From Brachycybe producta (Eukaryota; Arthropoda; Diplopoda; Playtdesmida; Andrognathidae), in contig JAUPFP010000005.1 in NCBI GenBank assembly GCA_036925085.1, forward strand, positions 4,183,383-4,247,382: a stretch of DNA of 64,000 bases. Direction: 5' to 3'. Shown piece by piece: positions 24,240 through 37,400 of this stretch (within the stretch, counting starts at the first letter, position 1; each line of letters begins with the position of its first letter). The notes under the pieces are model-generated. The model was not told the origin of the DNA and ran no database searches. It saw only the letters and a program-made list of their open reading frames with translations. Position numbers and translations under genes: made by a program.

Positions 24240-25260
24240 CCTATATGAATTACGCAAAACAATCTTGCAAAAATAAAAGAAAGAGCGTGTTTTTTTTATA
24301 TATATTTATATTGTGAATAATGGAGACGAGACAAAAACAAAAGAATACACTACAAAAAGAATTTCTTGGCGTAATTTATGTTTTTCGTTTATTTCTCATG
24401 TAGACTAATTCTATAAAAAATTATTTTATTTTGCCGTTATTATATCATTCGTGTTACATTTATTTTTATGATATTTCCAATAACTAACATCAAAAACGTA
24501 ACCAAAACATGAAAACATCCTTCAACTCTGGTTTTATCGCATGTTTAGAAGCAACATAAAAGGTCTGTCTGCTGTCTCCCCAGAATGCAACAAAGTGGAG
24601 GCATTTTGTTGCATTATGTCTTCAGTTATTTTCAGAAACGTGAAACATAAAGAAACAAGAGAAGACATTGTGTCCACACAAGTGAAATAAGTCTAAAGTT
24701 GTTTTCATGAACATGAAACATATAGAAATAAAGAACACATAGTATGCACACAAATGGCTCGCTGTTGTCCAAGGAAAATACAGAGGCGTAGGGATGGTGC
24801 GTGGCACCCGGGAATAAGGGGTTAAATTTGAGCCACCAACAAATAATATTTCATTTGTTAACCATAACCAAATGACTGTTCATAAAATCAGGCCCACCGA
24901 GTGGGGGAAAAGCAGGACAATTGACCCTGGCTCCACCCCTGGAAGAAGAATAAAAATGAGGCCCCACAGCCTATGTGAAAGTTGCGAGTTAATTGTTATT
25001 GAAAATTGATTCTTCAAAGTGATTCCATAAATACATTTACATATACATTATAACATTTTCAGACAAGACTACACTATGTGCTCCCACAGATACTGGCAAA
25101 GGAACTCTTATTCCCTTTAAAAATCCAAAATAGCTTATTTTAAAATAAATAAAAATACGTGAGCCACTATTCAAAATACTGTTCATTTTTATAGCTCGAT
25201 TCGCTCCGAAGTCTGTTGGGCCTTCCTGTGTTCATTTCAGTGCTTTTCAGGGCATCTAGA
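24240..25260. other. Gene-free AT-rich stretch
   Basis: I see no gene. A related pair of segments at 24630-24660 and 24700-24730 (CATGAAACATA-GAAA) forms a short tandem repeat. 24781-24945 has hAT-like edges (CAGAGGCGTAGGG / CCACCCCTG), too diverged to assert. Confidence 0.4.
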
Positions 25261-25392
25261 AGACTTTCATTTTTTGCCATTTTTTGGAAATTTTCCAAGA
25301 GACAATTTTTACAGTTTTTACTTTTTTGAATTTATCTGTTTTTATGGTCCTCGGAAGTCTGTTGGGCTCGAGTGAGTTCATTTCAGTGCTTT

Positions 25393-25659
25393 CATAGGAG
25401 TAAACTAGGGGGCGCGTGGGGTGGCGGACACCACCCCCAAAAAACTAAATTAATTTTTTTTTTTTAATTATTTCTATTTTTTTGTAATATAAACAGGATA
25501 CAAGTTGACACATTTGTCACCAATTTATCTGTTCCTGTTCATGCTGCATGGGCAGCATTAAACAATTTTTAATGCCCGAACAGGTCAATCCTTCCAAATT
25601 CTTCTTTGTCTCCCAACTCTTGCCACCCCACTTTTCAATCCCAATAATTTACGCCTATG
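25393..25659. mobile_element. Diverged copy of the CATAGGCGTAAATT MITE
   Basis: It starts CATAGGAGTAAAC and ends AATTTACGCCTATG, with the block GGTGGCGGACACCACCCCC inside. It runs in the opposite sense to the copy at 50031, and the flanks do not match. Confidence 0.6.
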
Positions 25660-28619
25660 ACTTAATTCCATTCAATTCAACTCAGTACGCCTGCAATCAG
25701 CTAGAAAGCCATGTGACAAAGGGGAAACTATCCACTGGAAGAAAATTCTACAGTCTAATATCGTTTGGTAAAAAAAAAAGATCAAAAATATGCATCAGTT
25801 CTAGCCAATAATTTTTTTAATTTTTTTTGTGACACAGTGGATGTTTTGAGGGTAATATTGGCATGGCCCTCATCCTCCACTAAGTTGTACAGGGTTGGCC
25901 TTGATGGTGTCAGTCATTTTCTGTCAACTTTTTCGTAATCTTATGCGGGGTTGCGGTTGGTCAGAACATAAGTCGATTTTATTTTTCATTTTTTTCTCCT
26001 CTTAAACCATACACACCTAATTATTTAAAACAATATAATTGAAAATTCTTATTTTATGACAAAGTCAAGGCCAATATTTTTTTAAAAAACATTTTCTAAT
26101 TTATAAAAATGGATCCAATCTCATAGTTTATAATTGCGTATAAGCATGCAATTTTTTTTTCTTCTTCTTTTTCTTCTTCTTCTTTTCAAAAATCAAAAAG
26201 AAACAAGTAATTTTAGAAAATAATATTTCACATGCAACTTTTTACATACACCTGTCATTTAAAGAACAATATAGTGAAATAGCAGTTATTAAAAGTCATT
26301 CAAGTTGCAGTACTATTACTTGAAGAACAAAAAAGTTTAAATTGACACATATATTTGACACACAGCTAAGTCGTCATTGTCATGTGATTGTTGAGACAAA
26401 ACATGCATAACTTATAAAAGTAAGTGCCAAAAACCAAGTATGTCATAAAGAAGGTCGTTTTTGTTGAGTTTGTGGTTTGTTTGTCAGTACCAATATATAT
26501 ATATATTTATAGATATATATATATATATATATCTATATATGTATATGTCGCTAAGTCAAACGCCTGTTAAACGACAACAAAAAAATAAATAATTTTGTTA
26601 TCAGTTTTTCAGAGTTTTGTTTTTCTTCATCTGTATAAATAAGTGTCATCAGATTTTCATCTTACGCTCGTAGTTAAAAAATATCTGGGTAAGTTAGAAA
26701 TTATCAACTAAAAGTTTATAAAAAAAATGTCGAAGATTTTAATATTTATTTAAGGCGGTCTTTCGAACTTTGATTATAATTATTCTGCCTTTTTGAGTGC
26801 GAAATGAAGAGAAATTTGAATGTGTTTTAGTATAACTAGAAGAGGTAACTCAATCACTTAAGCTAGGGTATTTTGTCATGTTTGTCATCTTTCAAAATAA
26901 GCTTTTTATGCGAGTTTGAGAATGGAGCCAACTTTAAGCAGATGATATTTTTTAAAAAAATGTTTGCCTAGAAAATATTTATTTTGAAAGACATCAACAT
27001 GAAAAAAACTCTTAAGTGATTGATTGAGCTAAGCTTCTAGTTTTCTAAAACACTTTTTCTCTTAATTTAGCTCTTTTGAACGATTTAATAACCATAGTTT
27101 AAAAAGTCAGCTGTTCATAAACCATCTTAAGGTATATCTTATTTTTTTTGCTCACATATTAATGATCACAATTATCTGTGTAGTTCTGAAGCAAGCAGTA
27201 AGTAAAAAAAAAGTTATAAGTCTGTTACAAACTAGAATAATAGGTACTACTTCCAAATTTTTTTATATAAAATAACCTTTTTATGGCAGTTTTTTAAAAA
27301 AATTATATTTTAAAATTTGTAATCAGAAAAGTACTTTTAACACATTTAATCGTGCCATTCTAGTTTCTAAAAAACTTTGAATTTTTTTTTTCTTCTTCTA
27401 AGATGTCGCATCGAAAAACATTCTATCCACAATGAATATAGATGTATCTGTAAGAAATAATAGTCTTTTAAAAAAAATCTTGTAAGTTTAGTAATTGGGC
27501 ATTTAAGTGATAACGATAAGAGTACATTTCTGTTTTCCTTTTATTAAAAACTTTAAAAAAAGTAAAAATAATAGCATTTGATGATGACATTTATGAAAAA
27601 TAACTACTTATAGACAAATGGAAAATGGCCAATTTTAATTTTTATACAGAAATTTGTGATTTTAAAATTGCCCAAAATGGGTGATTTAAAATTGCCGAAA
27701 AAAGGCATATTTTCTATAAATAAATAAATGAAAATAATATTACATCATTTGTACATAAAATTAGGTTGTAAGTTATAACATACTATAAATTTCTATAGAC
27801 TAATCAGAATTCTATTTTCTTGACCATTGCGTTGAATTTAATTTCTCTGAAAGTCAGCCTTTTGTAAGTTTTTTTTTCCCATCAGTTTCAGAACTGATTC
27901 AGACTGTGAGGTTACTTATTGTATTTATGGTTAAGTTTTTCTCTGCTGTGCACGGGCAGGATACAGTAACTCAAGTATCGTCTACCTTGGCCTATCAATT
28001 TGAAAAAATAAATAATTTGAAAGCGGCATTACCTTAACCTACATTTCTCTCTTGATGATTTGAACAAGGTCTTACTTTGCTTTACTATTGCCAAAAATGT
28101 TTAGTAATACATTTTTACTTTGTGTAACATTGATTTTGTGTAAACAAGTTGAGTACACAACAGCACACAACTTAGTACACAACAAGTGTGTACTAATGAA
28201 GGTTTTCAGCAATATTAAAGCAAAATTAATATTAGTTTTTCTTCATGGACCATTGGCTCTTAAGATTGGCTATATTAGCTTAGATTGGCTTGCATCAGTT
28301 TAAAATGTGTCGTTTCTCTGTGGACTATCAATTCGAGCATGAATTAATTGATGACGGATCTGTGGGGGATCATTCAAGGCTGTTCAAGCCAGCCGTTTGG
28401 GAAAATATAAAATCATTTTCTTACATATATATTTCGTTTTGTTACATATATTTGTTATTTTGTTACATATATTTTTTCTCGCACATATATTTTCTCTTAT
28501 ATGTATTTTTTCTTTCTCTCTTACATATATATTTTACTCTGCCTCACATGCACTGCATTCTCCTGGACAATTTAAAAAAAGGCAATGTGTACGTGCAATT
28601 TCCTGTTATTTTTGACCAA
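25660..28619. other. Gene-free AT-rich stretch with simple repeats
   Basis: There is a (CTT)n tract at 26158-26186 and (TA)n tracts at 26494-26550. No exon-like frame with splice sites was recognised, and I saw no dispersed repeat with a clear partner. Confidence 0.4.
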
Positions 28620-28985
28620 AGAAGCATTTATTGCTCTCTGGTCACCAATGTGACTAGCCGACAAGCGACTCAATACAATAATGTACATACAGTGAAAACA
28701 AATAATCAGGTTTAAGATATTACAGTACTAGAAAAGTGAAAACAAGCGAAATAACATGGGATTGAATAGGTATAGTTTCCAACTATGCAAATGGGTAGCA
28801 TTATGCTGGTGGTTTCTTGCAATCTGTACCGAGTCCTTGATTACAGAGACCACAATTTCAGTAATCAATAATTTTGGCAGGTTGAATCTATTGTGAAAGT
28901 TCTCAAAAAGTCTGGGAATGGTGCCATTAGCACCCACCATAAGACCAATGATTTCAACATCCTCTAGTTTGTAGCACTCCAGAAA
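28620..28985 (-). pseudogene. LINE C-terminal fragment (same family as 16238)
   Basis: The minus frame reads VEIIGLMVGANGTIPRLFEN, FNLPKLL and IKDSVQIARNHQ. This is the same C-terminal module as the end of the element at 16238 (EFNLDD...IIHNH). The 3' end (TGAGTCGCTTGTCGGCTAGTC) is shared with 43260-43600. Confidence 0.55.
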
Positions 28986-29008
28986 AAAGGGGGGGGGGGG
29001 TATTGTAG

Positions 29009-29326
29009 GATAGTATTTGATTCTTTTAGGACCACATGGATATCACTTTTCAATTTACAAGACTGTAATATTGACCATTTTCTGTGTAGTTATTTTTTTG
29101 TTTACAATCACAAAAAACTAAGTATTATTATTGTTATTATATAGTTATTATATTAGTATTATTATTATTATATCAATTATATTTCAAATGAAAAATATGA
29201 AAATATAAATTGCTGCATTTAAAGGTGTTTCACTGTGTTGATAAATGTGTTGTGAAATGGTCAATGTTACAGTCTTGTAAAGTGAAAAGTGATATGTATG
29301 TGGTCCTAAAGGAATCAAATACTATC
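29009..29326. mobile_element. Fold-back MITE with ~75-bp arms
   Basis: The left arm GATAGTATTTGATTCTTTTAG continues through ATATCACTTTTCAATTTACAAGACTGTAA. It is mirrored by the right arm ending GGAATCAAATACTATC. The centre is (ATT)n-rich. Confidence 0.65.
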
Positions 29327-29486
29327 TTTTGGTCAAACCTAACTGCAAAATGCACCTACACACTGTTTAGTAAAATATATATGTAAGAGAGAGAGAGAGA
29401 CAAAATATGAGAAAATAAAAAAAATGTAAGAAAACGAAATATATATGTAAAAAAATTATATATTATTATATATATAATATCCCAGG

Positions 29487-29615
29487 TCTGTGTGTGTGTG
29501 TGTGTGTGTGGAGTAACAAAAACCATTGAAGCACGTCGGAATTTACATAAATTTGAATAAATGAACCGGTTTTTTTTTCAAGGTCAACTATATGTTGAAC
29601 TCTTCTTTTGGAAAG
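29487..29615. mobile_element. Truncated Helitron-like fragment with (GT)n
   Basis: A (GT)n tract is followed by the family block GCACGTCGGAATTTA and a variant of the CAACTTTATGTTG block, then similarity is lost. The 3' hairpin is absent. Confidence 0.45.
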
Positions 29616-29819
29616 TGTAGAAGGGTGGGAGAGAGAGAGAAAAAGCGGGAGGGGGTGACTGAAATTGAAATGAAAGGAGTAAAAAAAGGAAAAAAGAACG
29701 CACATGTGAGAGAATATGACAACATGGTATACCATCATCTAGTGGCTGGTGTGCAAAACTGTGGACTTAAACACTGTTTACCGCTGATAGAACTTGACAA
29801 GGTGATTTATAATATTTAA

Positions 29820-31212
29820 AAAATCACTTGTAATAGGAGCTTTAAGTCAAGTGTGATCTGGTTTGTGTGATGTCACAAAATTATCCCTCTTTGTTGCTAG
29901 TCAGCAAATCACACCAGTTGTCTTAAGTCAAAACAATGAGCGTCAATTACGCCAAGGACCATCATTGTGTTTCAAGATGAGTTTAAAGAGGCGATCACCC
30001 TGGGAGGTATTTTTTTTCTCTCGCAAGATTCCGTACAAGAGATAAGCCAAATGTTGCTGTAATTCTTGCACTGTTTCTTGCAACAAACAGAAGCCTGAGA
30101 TCATTGTTTCTGTAAGGCGGTGTTGAAGAGTTTTATGATGATACTGGCAATTTCAATTAATTGAAGAACACATTGCTGTGAATCTTGTTTTAAATATTGT
30201 TAATTTAATGTGATCGCCATTTAGTGTTAAGTAGACTGGAAACGCTTGACACACTAAGCTCGTCTTGAGTAGTTGAAGTATATATTGTCTTGGGTTAAGA
30301 CTGTTTTGTGATTTGTTTACTGACACAAACAGCCTACTTATTGTGACAACAAATAATCTAGGAGACACCTACGCTCGTAACTTCAAGTTCTAAATGCAGA
30401 TAGTTGTTGAGGGTTTTTTTTTGAATTTTTATTATAGCAAGATATGCTTCAAGCTAATGCATCGGTTTCCCTCAAACTACTTGACTAAAAACCAATCTTG
30501 CAAGAGTCTGAGCGATGGTCAATGGAGAAAAGTTGTGTATTAGAATATTTTATTGTACGTTTTATTTTATACATTATTTAGCCAAAATGCCGACTGATAA
30601 TTTTAAAATAACCAACGTTTAATCATTATAATAATAATAATAATAATGAATCATAGTTTTGGTTGTTGTTTTTGTATCATTCTTGAGCCTGGGCCAAAAA
30701 TGTGGCATTTTCAACTAGAACATCAAACTTAATTAAAATTATTTCTTAAACATTTAGCCAAATGTTAATTACAATAATTATCACAGATAATTTTCTTAAG
30801 AGCCTAAACTGCCTAGTGCTGCACGACACTATAAATGCAATATTTATTGAAGTTTCCAAAAAAGATATATTGTCTCAACACCAAGACTGGCTTCATACTG
30901 AGTATTGAACATTAAAATGTCAAGAGAGGCTACAAAATGCTACAAAAAACTAATTAATAATTATAATACATTTAAAATTGCATAAATTGTATTTATAAAG
31001 ATGCTACACACATTAAATGTGTCGACTGCACACTTTTAAATTTAGACTGCACAAAGTGTGTCTGGGGTGCATAGAATTTTAGCCTCTGTCTCATTTAATC
31101 AATATAATTATATCATTCTGGTGTCACCGTGGTGATAGTATTATTTGTTTATTTTGGCTATATAAAAAGCAAGAAAAATTATTCATATTATATAATGAAA
31201 ATTATGAACATA
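29820..31212. other. Gene-free AT-rich stretch
   Basis: No supported gene. A short (AAT)n tract lies at 30625-30650. Small open frames here have no family features. Confidence 0.4.
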
Positions 31213-31469
31213 TCGCACCTCGTGGGCTGGAAGAGTGGCACGAACTAAAAAAAAAACACTTTTTGGAAAAAATGAGTTTAAAGTTAAGAGAATTCAGATT
31301 CATGGCTTACTTTGCTGAGCTTCTCAAGTACAAAAACTGTTTTAAGTCGTGACTATTCACAATATCGGTTTTTTGGCTGCCTAGAGATAGAAGAAATGCA
31401 ATTTTAAACTTATTTTCCCCCCAAAAAAGTGTTTTTTTGAGTTGTGCCACTCTTCCAGGTGAGGTGCGA
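31213..31469. mobile_element. MITE with ~50-bp TIRs, copy 1
   Basis: The left end TCGCACCTCGTGGGCTGG, then GAAGAGTGGCAC and ACACTTTTTGG, is mirrored by the right end CCAAAAAAGTG...GTGCCACTCTTCC, then GAGGTGCGA. A second, inverted copy is at 46753-47022; both share the centre block ATGGCTTACTTTGCTGAGC or its complement. Confidence 0.7.
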
Positions 31470-33640
31470 AATGAGAAATCTATTTTATAAATTAATGTAA
31501 TAGTAGGGTATATAAGCAGCAGTAGATCATAAAATTAAAAGGCGGGTGTCAATAGTGGAAAATTACTGCCATGTATCATTAAAATCTCAACTGATAAATC
31601 ATTGTGGTGTAATTACTAGATACGTGTGATAGAAAATCTGCCAATCATCTTTCACCGTTATAAGGAGGCTATCTGGAGTGCCGTATTTTATTCTCAAATA
31701 TCAACGTTTTTCCTGGGGTTTTATGACCAAAATAGTCACTAAAACAATCACCCCCGCTGCGACAGTTATAACTCTAAAATATTTCTGGTTGTGTTATATC
31801 GTAAAGCACTCAACGAATTTGTTTTAACTTTATTGAATGTAGGCTAACTTCAAAATTTTCTTAAAAATATGAAAGGAATCATAATTAGGTTTTGCGAAAG
31901 TATCAGTAAGGAGACAATGCATTTGAGTATTTAACGAATCAATGTCAAAGAAAAGTAAACACAACATGTTAAACAGCCATTGTTAACCAGGTATTGCAAC
32001 ATGCCTGATCTTAGTTATGCAGATATTCTCTTAAAGCCAGTTTCAAAAAACATGCGGCGAAAAAAGAATGGGTGAAATTTATAATTTTATGTGTTGACCA
32101 CTTTGCACAATTACATTATTACACAATTGCACAATTACAATTATAGTTTTAATTATGGACACATTAGACATGCAGTGAATACTATAATTAATAATAACGC
32201 AAATAGGTGACCGACATAATGCTAAATTTTGATATGCTCGAACTAAATGCTATCTCTTATGAAAACATTACATTCCAAAGCCATAACTAGCCTAAAGTTT
32301 TCATAGAGCCAGGCGCAAATAAAATCAATCGGTTTTTCTTAGTGCCTTAATTTGGCACATGACCCAGGTTTGAGTGGTCGAGGTCGACTGCAAAATGTTG
32401 TCGCAAGTGGCTGGGCTGTGGTTGAAATTGCATTGCTATAAAAAGACGTTGGAACTTTGCACATGAGCCACACGCCGACTTCATTTTGCAGTCGAACTTG
32501 ACCACTAAAAATGTGGTCCATGTGCAAAAGCATTTATTAACTTTTTGTAATGACCGTCCGGTCTCAGTGGTATGGGCCAATAAAGGAGTTAAATTAACTT
32601 TCCTTTTATGTCTTGCTTGTTTGACTGGTTAACATAACAAATAGCTGTCTTCACTTTAACATGTAATTCAACTTTAATTCATAGTGTGACATACGAAATG
32701 ATCAATAATTTAATACTTTTGTAATACTATAAATCCGGAATTTACATTCACTATTTCATTTTCTAAAAAGTCCTATGAATCTATTACCAATAGTATGCAA
32801 GTCACAATTCAATGATAATCATTTCTTTTGTTGTTGCATTTTTTCTATTGTTCACTTACAAAAACAAAAACTGAACGTCGTTGTAGTTAGAAACTACTTC
32901 AGAATGAAAGATTGTCATACGCCAAAAACCTGGATTTATAATTGTGACAAAAAAAATTGGCAAACAACGAAAAAAAAAAAACACTTAATCACCTGGTACT
33001 ACCAGCTCACAAAACTAAAACAAACTAATTATGAACTAGAATTGAAAAACAATATAACTTTGGATTTGTATGACAGACAGGCAATTTGGTTCAAATAACA
33101 ACTTATCATTTAAAATAAGTTTCTCTATGCATAATATGTAAATCTATGGTTTTAGTAGTAAATTCCAAATGAAATGACGCTATATATATACATGTATATA
33201 TGGCTAGTCCTAACAGTATCTCTATGTATTTCCAAAATATGAGTTTCCTCAAGTGCAACATCCCTTTGCCAAAATTATGAGTCTGTTTGAGTAATAATTT
33301 CTTGAAGTATTTTAAGAGTGTTGACCATTGCACATTATTATTGTTTATAATTTGCCATAATGAATAGTATATCCTCTAGCAGTGAGGTTTATGTTTCTAC
33401 GAAACATGATTACACAAAAAGTGTGACTGACATTTTTTCAGAAGTAAATTGGGACAGGTTGACTGTTCACATAGAGCTGACTTTTGCATAGACATTCTGA
33501 TAAAAAATGTTATTGTGGGTCTTGTTCTAGAAAAGCAAGCACTGCTAGTACATAGTGTCTAAAAAAGAGTAATTTTTGTAAGAAAAGAACTGTATTTTTG
33601 GTTATTGGTATCTAGGGTTATTCGAGACTGGAATCTACTT
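31470..33640. other. Gene-free AT-rich stretch
   Basis: No gene was recognised. The open frame at 32775-33098 is A-rich, has no family feature and is probably chance. Positions 32345-32560 contain an imperfect inverted repeat (TTGGCACATGA / TTTGCACATGAGCC) of unknown type. Confidence 0.4.
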
Positions 33641-33649
33641 CTGGAAGAT

Positions 33650-34030
33650 GTTGTGACTGGGGGAATTTTTATTTTTATAATTACAATTACAAAAAATACT
33701 CTGCAAGCAGCTTGTTGGCATATGGTAGAGGGACCTTAAGGTCCAAGTGTTGCAAGATAAATTGTCAATATACAATAACTACAGCAAGTAAACTTGCATT
33801 AGCAAATTTAAAAAAATATAAGTGCAGTCATAATAGTTTGGTAAAATTCTCTCTAATTTCTCTTGAGGGATCATTCCTTCCCATAGACAATGCTTTACGT
33901 AATTCACTAGTCTCTCGTTTGGGACACTAACCACATTAGTGGAACATATTACTATATCTGCTTCTGTGTATATAATTGTCCAGAAGATCTGTGAGGGACT
34001 TGTGAGGGACTTCTGAACCATCTTGTGTAT
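33650..34030 (-). pseudogene. 3' end of a CR1/Jockey-type LINE, minus strand
   Basis: The minus-strand text HCLWEGMIPQEKLERIL aligns with KALYMGRADHSKKIREIF of the copy at 16870. The same 3'UTR words follow (CTCTACCATATGCCAACAAG, then TGCAGAGTATTTTTTGTAA) with the AATTGT-type tail. The frame is decayed. Confidence 0.55.
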
Positions 34031-34441
34031 GTATTCATGCTGCTTTTAAGAGGCATCGGCATGTCCTGGACAAGAATAATGCAATATTCTGGTATAGCTG
34101 TTTAACATATAGTGTGTTCGGTTTTTGTTAACATTTTCTCTTTTTGTGGGCGGTTATTTTTGAAACGTAATTTAAAGTGCGATAACCACTCAAATATGCT
34201 ATGAATCCATAGAGGTTCATAAATGTATCGCTAAACAAATCAGTGTTATTGGTGTTACTGGAGTGATCATTTTAGTGAATATTTTCGGCAATAAAAATAG
34301 GTAGAATGCTTGATATCTTAGTTGGGAATACGGCGTATCCTCTTTAAATTTTAAATATGCAGCGAGGAAACTTTACACTAAATTGTTTCTCAGGGCTCCA
34401 TGTAGAGTAATTATTCAAAATTAAAAAAATCTCAACTTTTG

Positions 34442-34467
34442 TTATTTACAGTATATAAAGTACTTCA
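34442..34467 (+). promoter_or_regulatory. Putative 5'UTR splice acceptor before the NCKX-A start
   Basis: The sequence just before the ATG is pyrimidine-biased and ends ATTTACAG, followed by TATATAAAG 10 nt before the ATG. A TATA box this close to the start codon would leave no room for a leader. I therefore read the CAG as a likely acceptor of a 5'UTR intron, although the TATATAAAG could mislead a promoter finder. Confidence 0.35.
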
Positions 34468-37400
34468 ATGGAACACCTGTCAAATAGCAGTAAAGAAACT
34501 TTGAAGGATTTTCCAACAGAAGTGTTCAACCAAGATCAAAGGATACACGGTGGTGTTATCCTTTACGCTGCTGTGGCAATTTACTCTTGCTATGCCCTTT
34601 TTGCAATATGTGATTCCTATTTCATTCCTGCTTTGCACATCTTAATTAAAAGTGAGTCTATTTGCGATGTGATGCATAATTTTGTTATTTCTTGGCTCTA
34701 ATGTTCAAACAACTTTCTGTTTTAGGACTTGGATTAAGTAATGATGTTGCAGGTGCAACAATAATGGCAATGGCATCTGCTGCACCGGGATTTTTTATAT
34801 CTGTAATAGGTGAACTATTTTTACTTCACAATTTATAAAAACGTTTAGGCTACAATTATAAAAAAACAAAAAACATTAACTTATATAAATTTCTGTGTGT
34901 TGCAGGAATTTTTGTGATCCACAATGATTTGGGTCTTGGAAACATTCTTGGATCCTGTGTTTTTAATGTATATGCAGTGATAGGAGTTTGTGGATTAGTC
35001 ATTAAACAGGTGACTATGGCATTTTTTTGCCAACAGAATCTAAACTTTCCCACTTATAATATGGAAGCCATTTTGTCATCTAAGAGTGTAGTTACAAATA
35101 CTCATTCTTCAAATGAAGACAAATTTTAATTGAACCTCAAAATTTGTTTGAAAATAAAAAAGTGGATTTAAATTAATGCAAAAAAGTTAAATTCAATAAT
35201 GATATTTTGAAAGCTAGTTTGAACTTTTCAAGCCTTGTTTTTTTTTTATCCGATTGGAAAATAAATTAAATGAAGAATTCTAAAACTGCCAGAAGCATTA
35301 ATTTAAAAATTTAATTTCTATTCATTAAACTATCGTTATGAATCGTTATTTATTATCGTTTGGAAATTATTTTAAAAGTAATGTTTATCTAAAAGTCTGA
35401 GTTTTCAAATCTCTGTATTTGAAAAAGTAAATTTTACTCAGGTTATATAATGTTAATTATAATTTCAGTTGTTTCTGAACATATTTTTTTAATTCAAACT
35501 ATTGTATTTTGACATACTATTAGTTTCCGAATTACAAGTCATTTTAAAACACTATTTAGTGGATTGGACCAACGCTAAACAAAATTAAAAAAATACAATA
35601 AAAACGCTTGAGTCATATTTTAATTGTTTTTTTTTCAAAATTTCAAAAGATCCGTATTTAGTAAAAATGTATGTCATGATTTCGTAATGGAGATCCACAA
35701 CTTACTTATGTACTACAGATTTAAATGTAATTCTAGAATACGAGAATCTCGCCAATTTAAATATATTTTAACTAGGGCTTTTTGGAAATATATTATAGAG
35801 CTGAGTACAAATATGCTTGCAAATTTTGTTTTACACAAATACTAAACACGTACAAAAAAGCGTGCAAAATATAGAATTTAATATACAATGTACATAGAGG
35901 TTTACAGCGATTTAAAATTTACTTAAAATTTGGTGTGAAATATTCTAAGCATGCTCAGCATGATATATATTAAGCTTTGTCTGTCTGTGTATAACGCTGT
36001 ACTAACAAGGAAAAAAAGATTTAAGCACGTCGGAATTTATTTCGATTAAAATGAACCGGGGTTTTTTCTCATTGTCAACTTTATGTTGCACTCTCCCGAT
36101 CCAAGAACCCATGGTGCTTATAAAAAAATGCAAGCAGTCAAGGCAAATTCACACAAAATGTCATTTATACTGAAGTATTTGAATAAAATAGTTTTCGTAG
36201 CCAAATTAAACTAGAATATTGCTATCGTCATTTATGACGGGTTACCTTGCTAGTTTATAAATAAAATCAAGTGATGTTTACAGACTGGAAGCTTCGTAAC
36301 CCAGTTCCCATGTAAAAGCTCCAACCTAACCCAACCTAATCTAACCCAAACCCAACCTAACCTAACCCAACCTAACCCAACCTAACCCAACCTAACCCAA
36401 CCTAACCCAACCTAACCCAACCTAACCCAACCTAACCTAACCTAACCCAAGCTAACTTAGGTTAACCAACTTCATCCATGCAATCTATAGAGAAAAAACG
36501 ATTTTAAAAGCCATAGACTTCTATTGTAAACTTTAACTTTTGCACACGTTTTTGGGGCGTGTTTGGCGTTTGCGCCAAAAAGATTAGCTTATTCATACCT
36601 TGACAATATCTTTTCAACAAGTTATAGTTTCAATACATTTAAATTGGCGAGAGACTCGTATTCTAGAATTACTTTGAAATCTGTAGCACGCAAGTAAGTT
36701 GTGGATCTCCATTACGAAATCATGACATATAAATGTTTTACTAAATATGGATATTTTGCAATGGTGAACAGTATATTTTCGTGTGAAAAACAATGAAAAT
36801 ATGACTCATGCGTTTTTCATTGTATGTTTTTTTTTGTTTAACGTTTGAATAAAAAAAACAATGCAATAAAAGACAATATTGGTGAATATTTGCCAAATGC
36901 GACATAACCTAATTGTCATATCACGAAATTCGCGAATGTCATAAACGAAATTGTATTATTGACATTTATGTTTACGATAATTGTTATTTAATGTATCTAT
37001 ATATAATTAGGAAATACATATGGAATGGTGGCCTGTAACGAGAGACTGTGCATACTACGTAATAAGTTTGATTCTTTTAACGGTAACACTGGCTGACAAG
37101 AAAATGTATTGGTATGTTAATGGTATCTACTGTATACATAAGATTTTTAAAAACATAGTAATTTTTTTTAATATCTTGAGTTGTTTTGTGTTTACAGTAA
37201 TTTATTTGTCCGAAAACAAAGCGAATAGCAAATTGATTATAAATGATTCAATATGTATTCCTTGCAAGTTGTCGAAGTTGCACTGCTAATGCCAATAAGT
37301 GAACAAATGCCACCACTTTGATTAAAATTGGCATCCTAGCAGTATAGCGCAAGAGGAGCGAATTGGCCAATCGGGCAGTCGGATATTTTCTCTATGGCAC

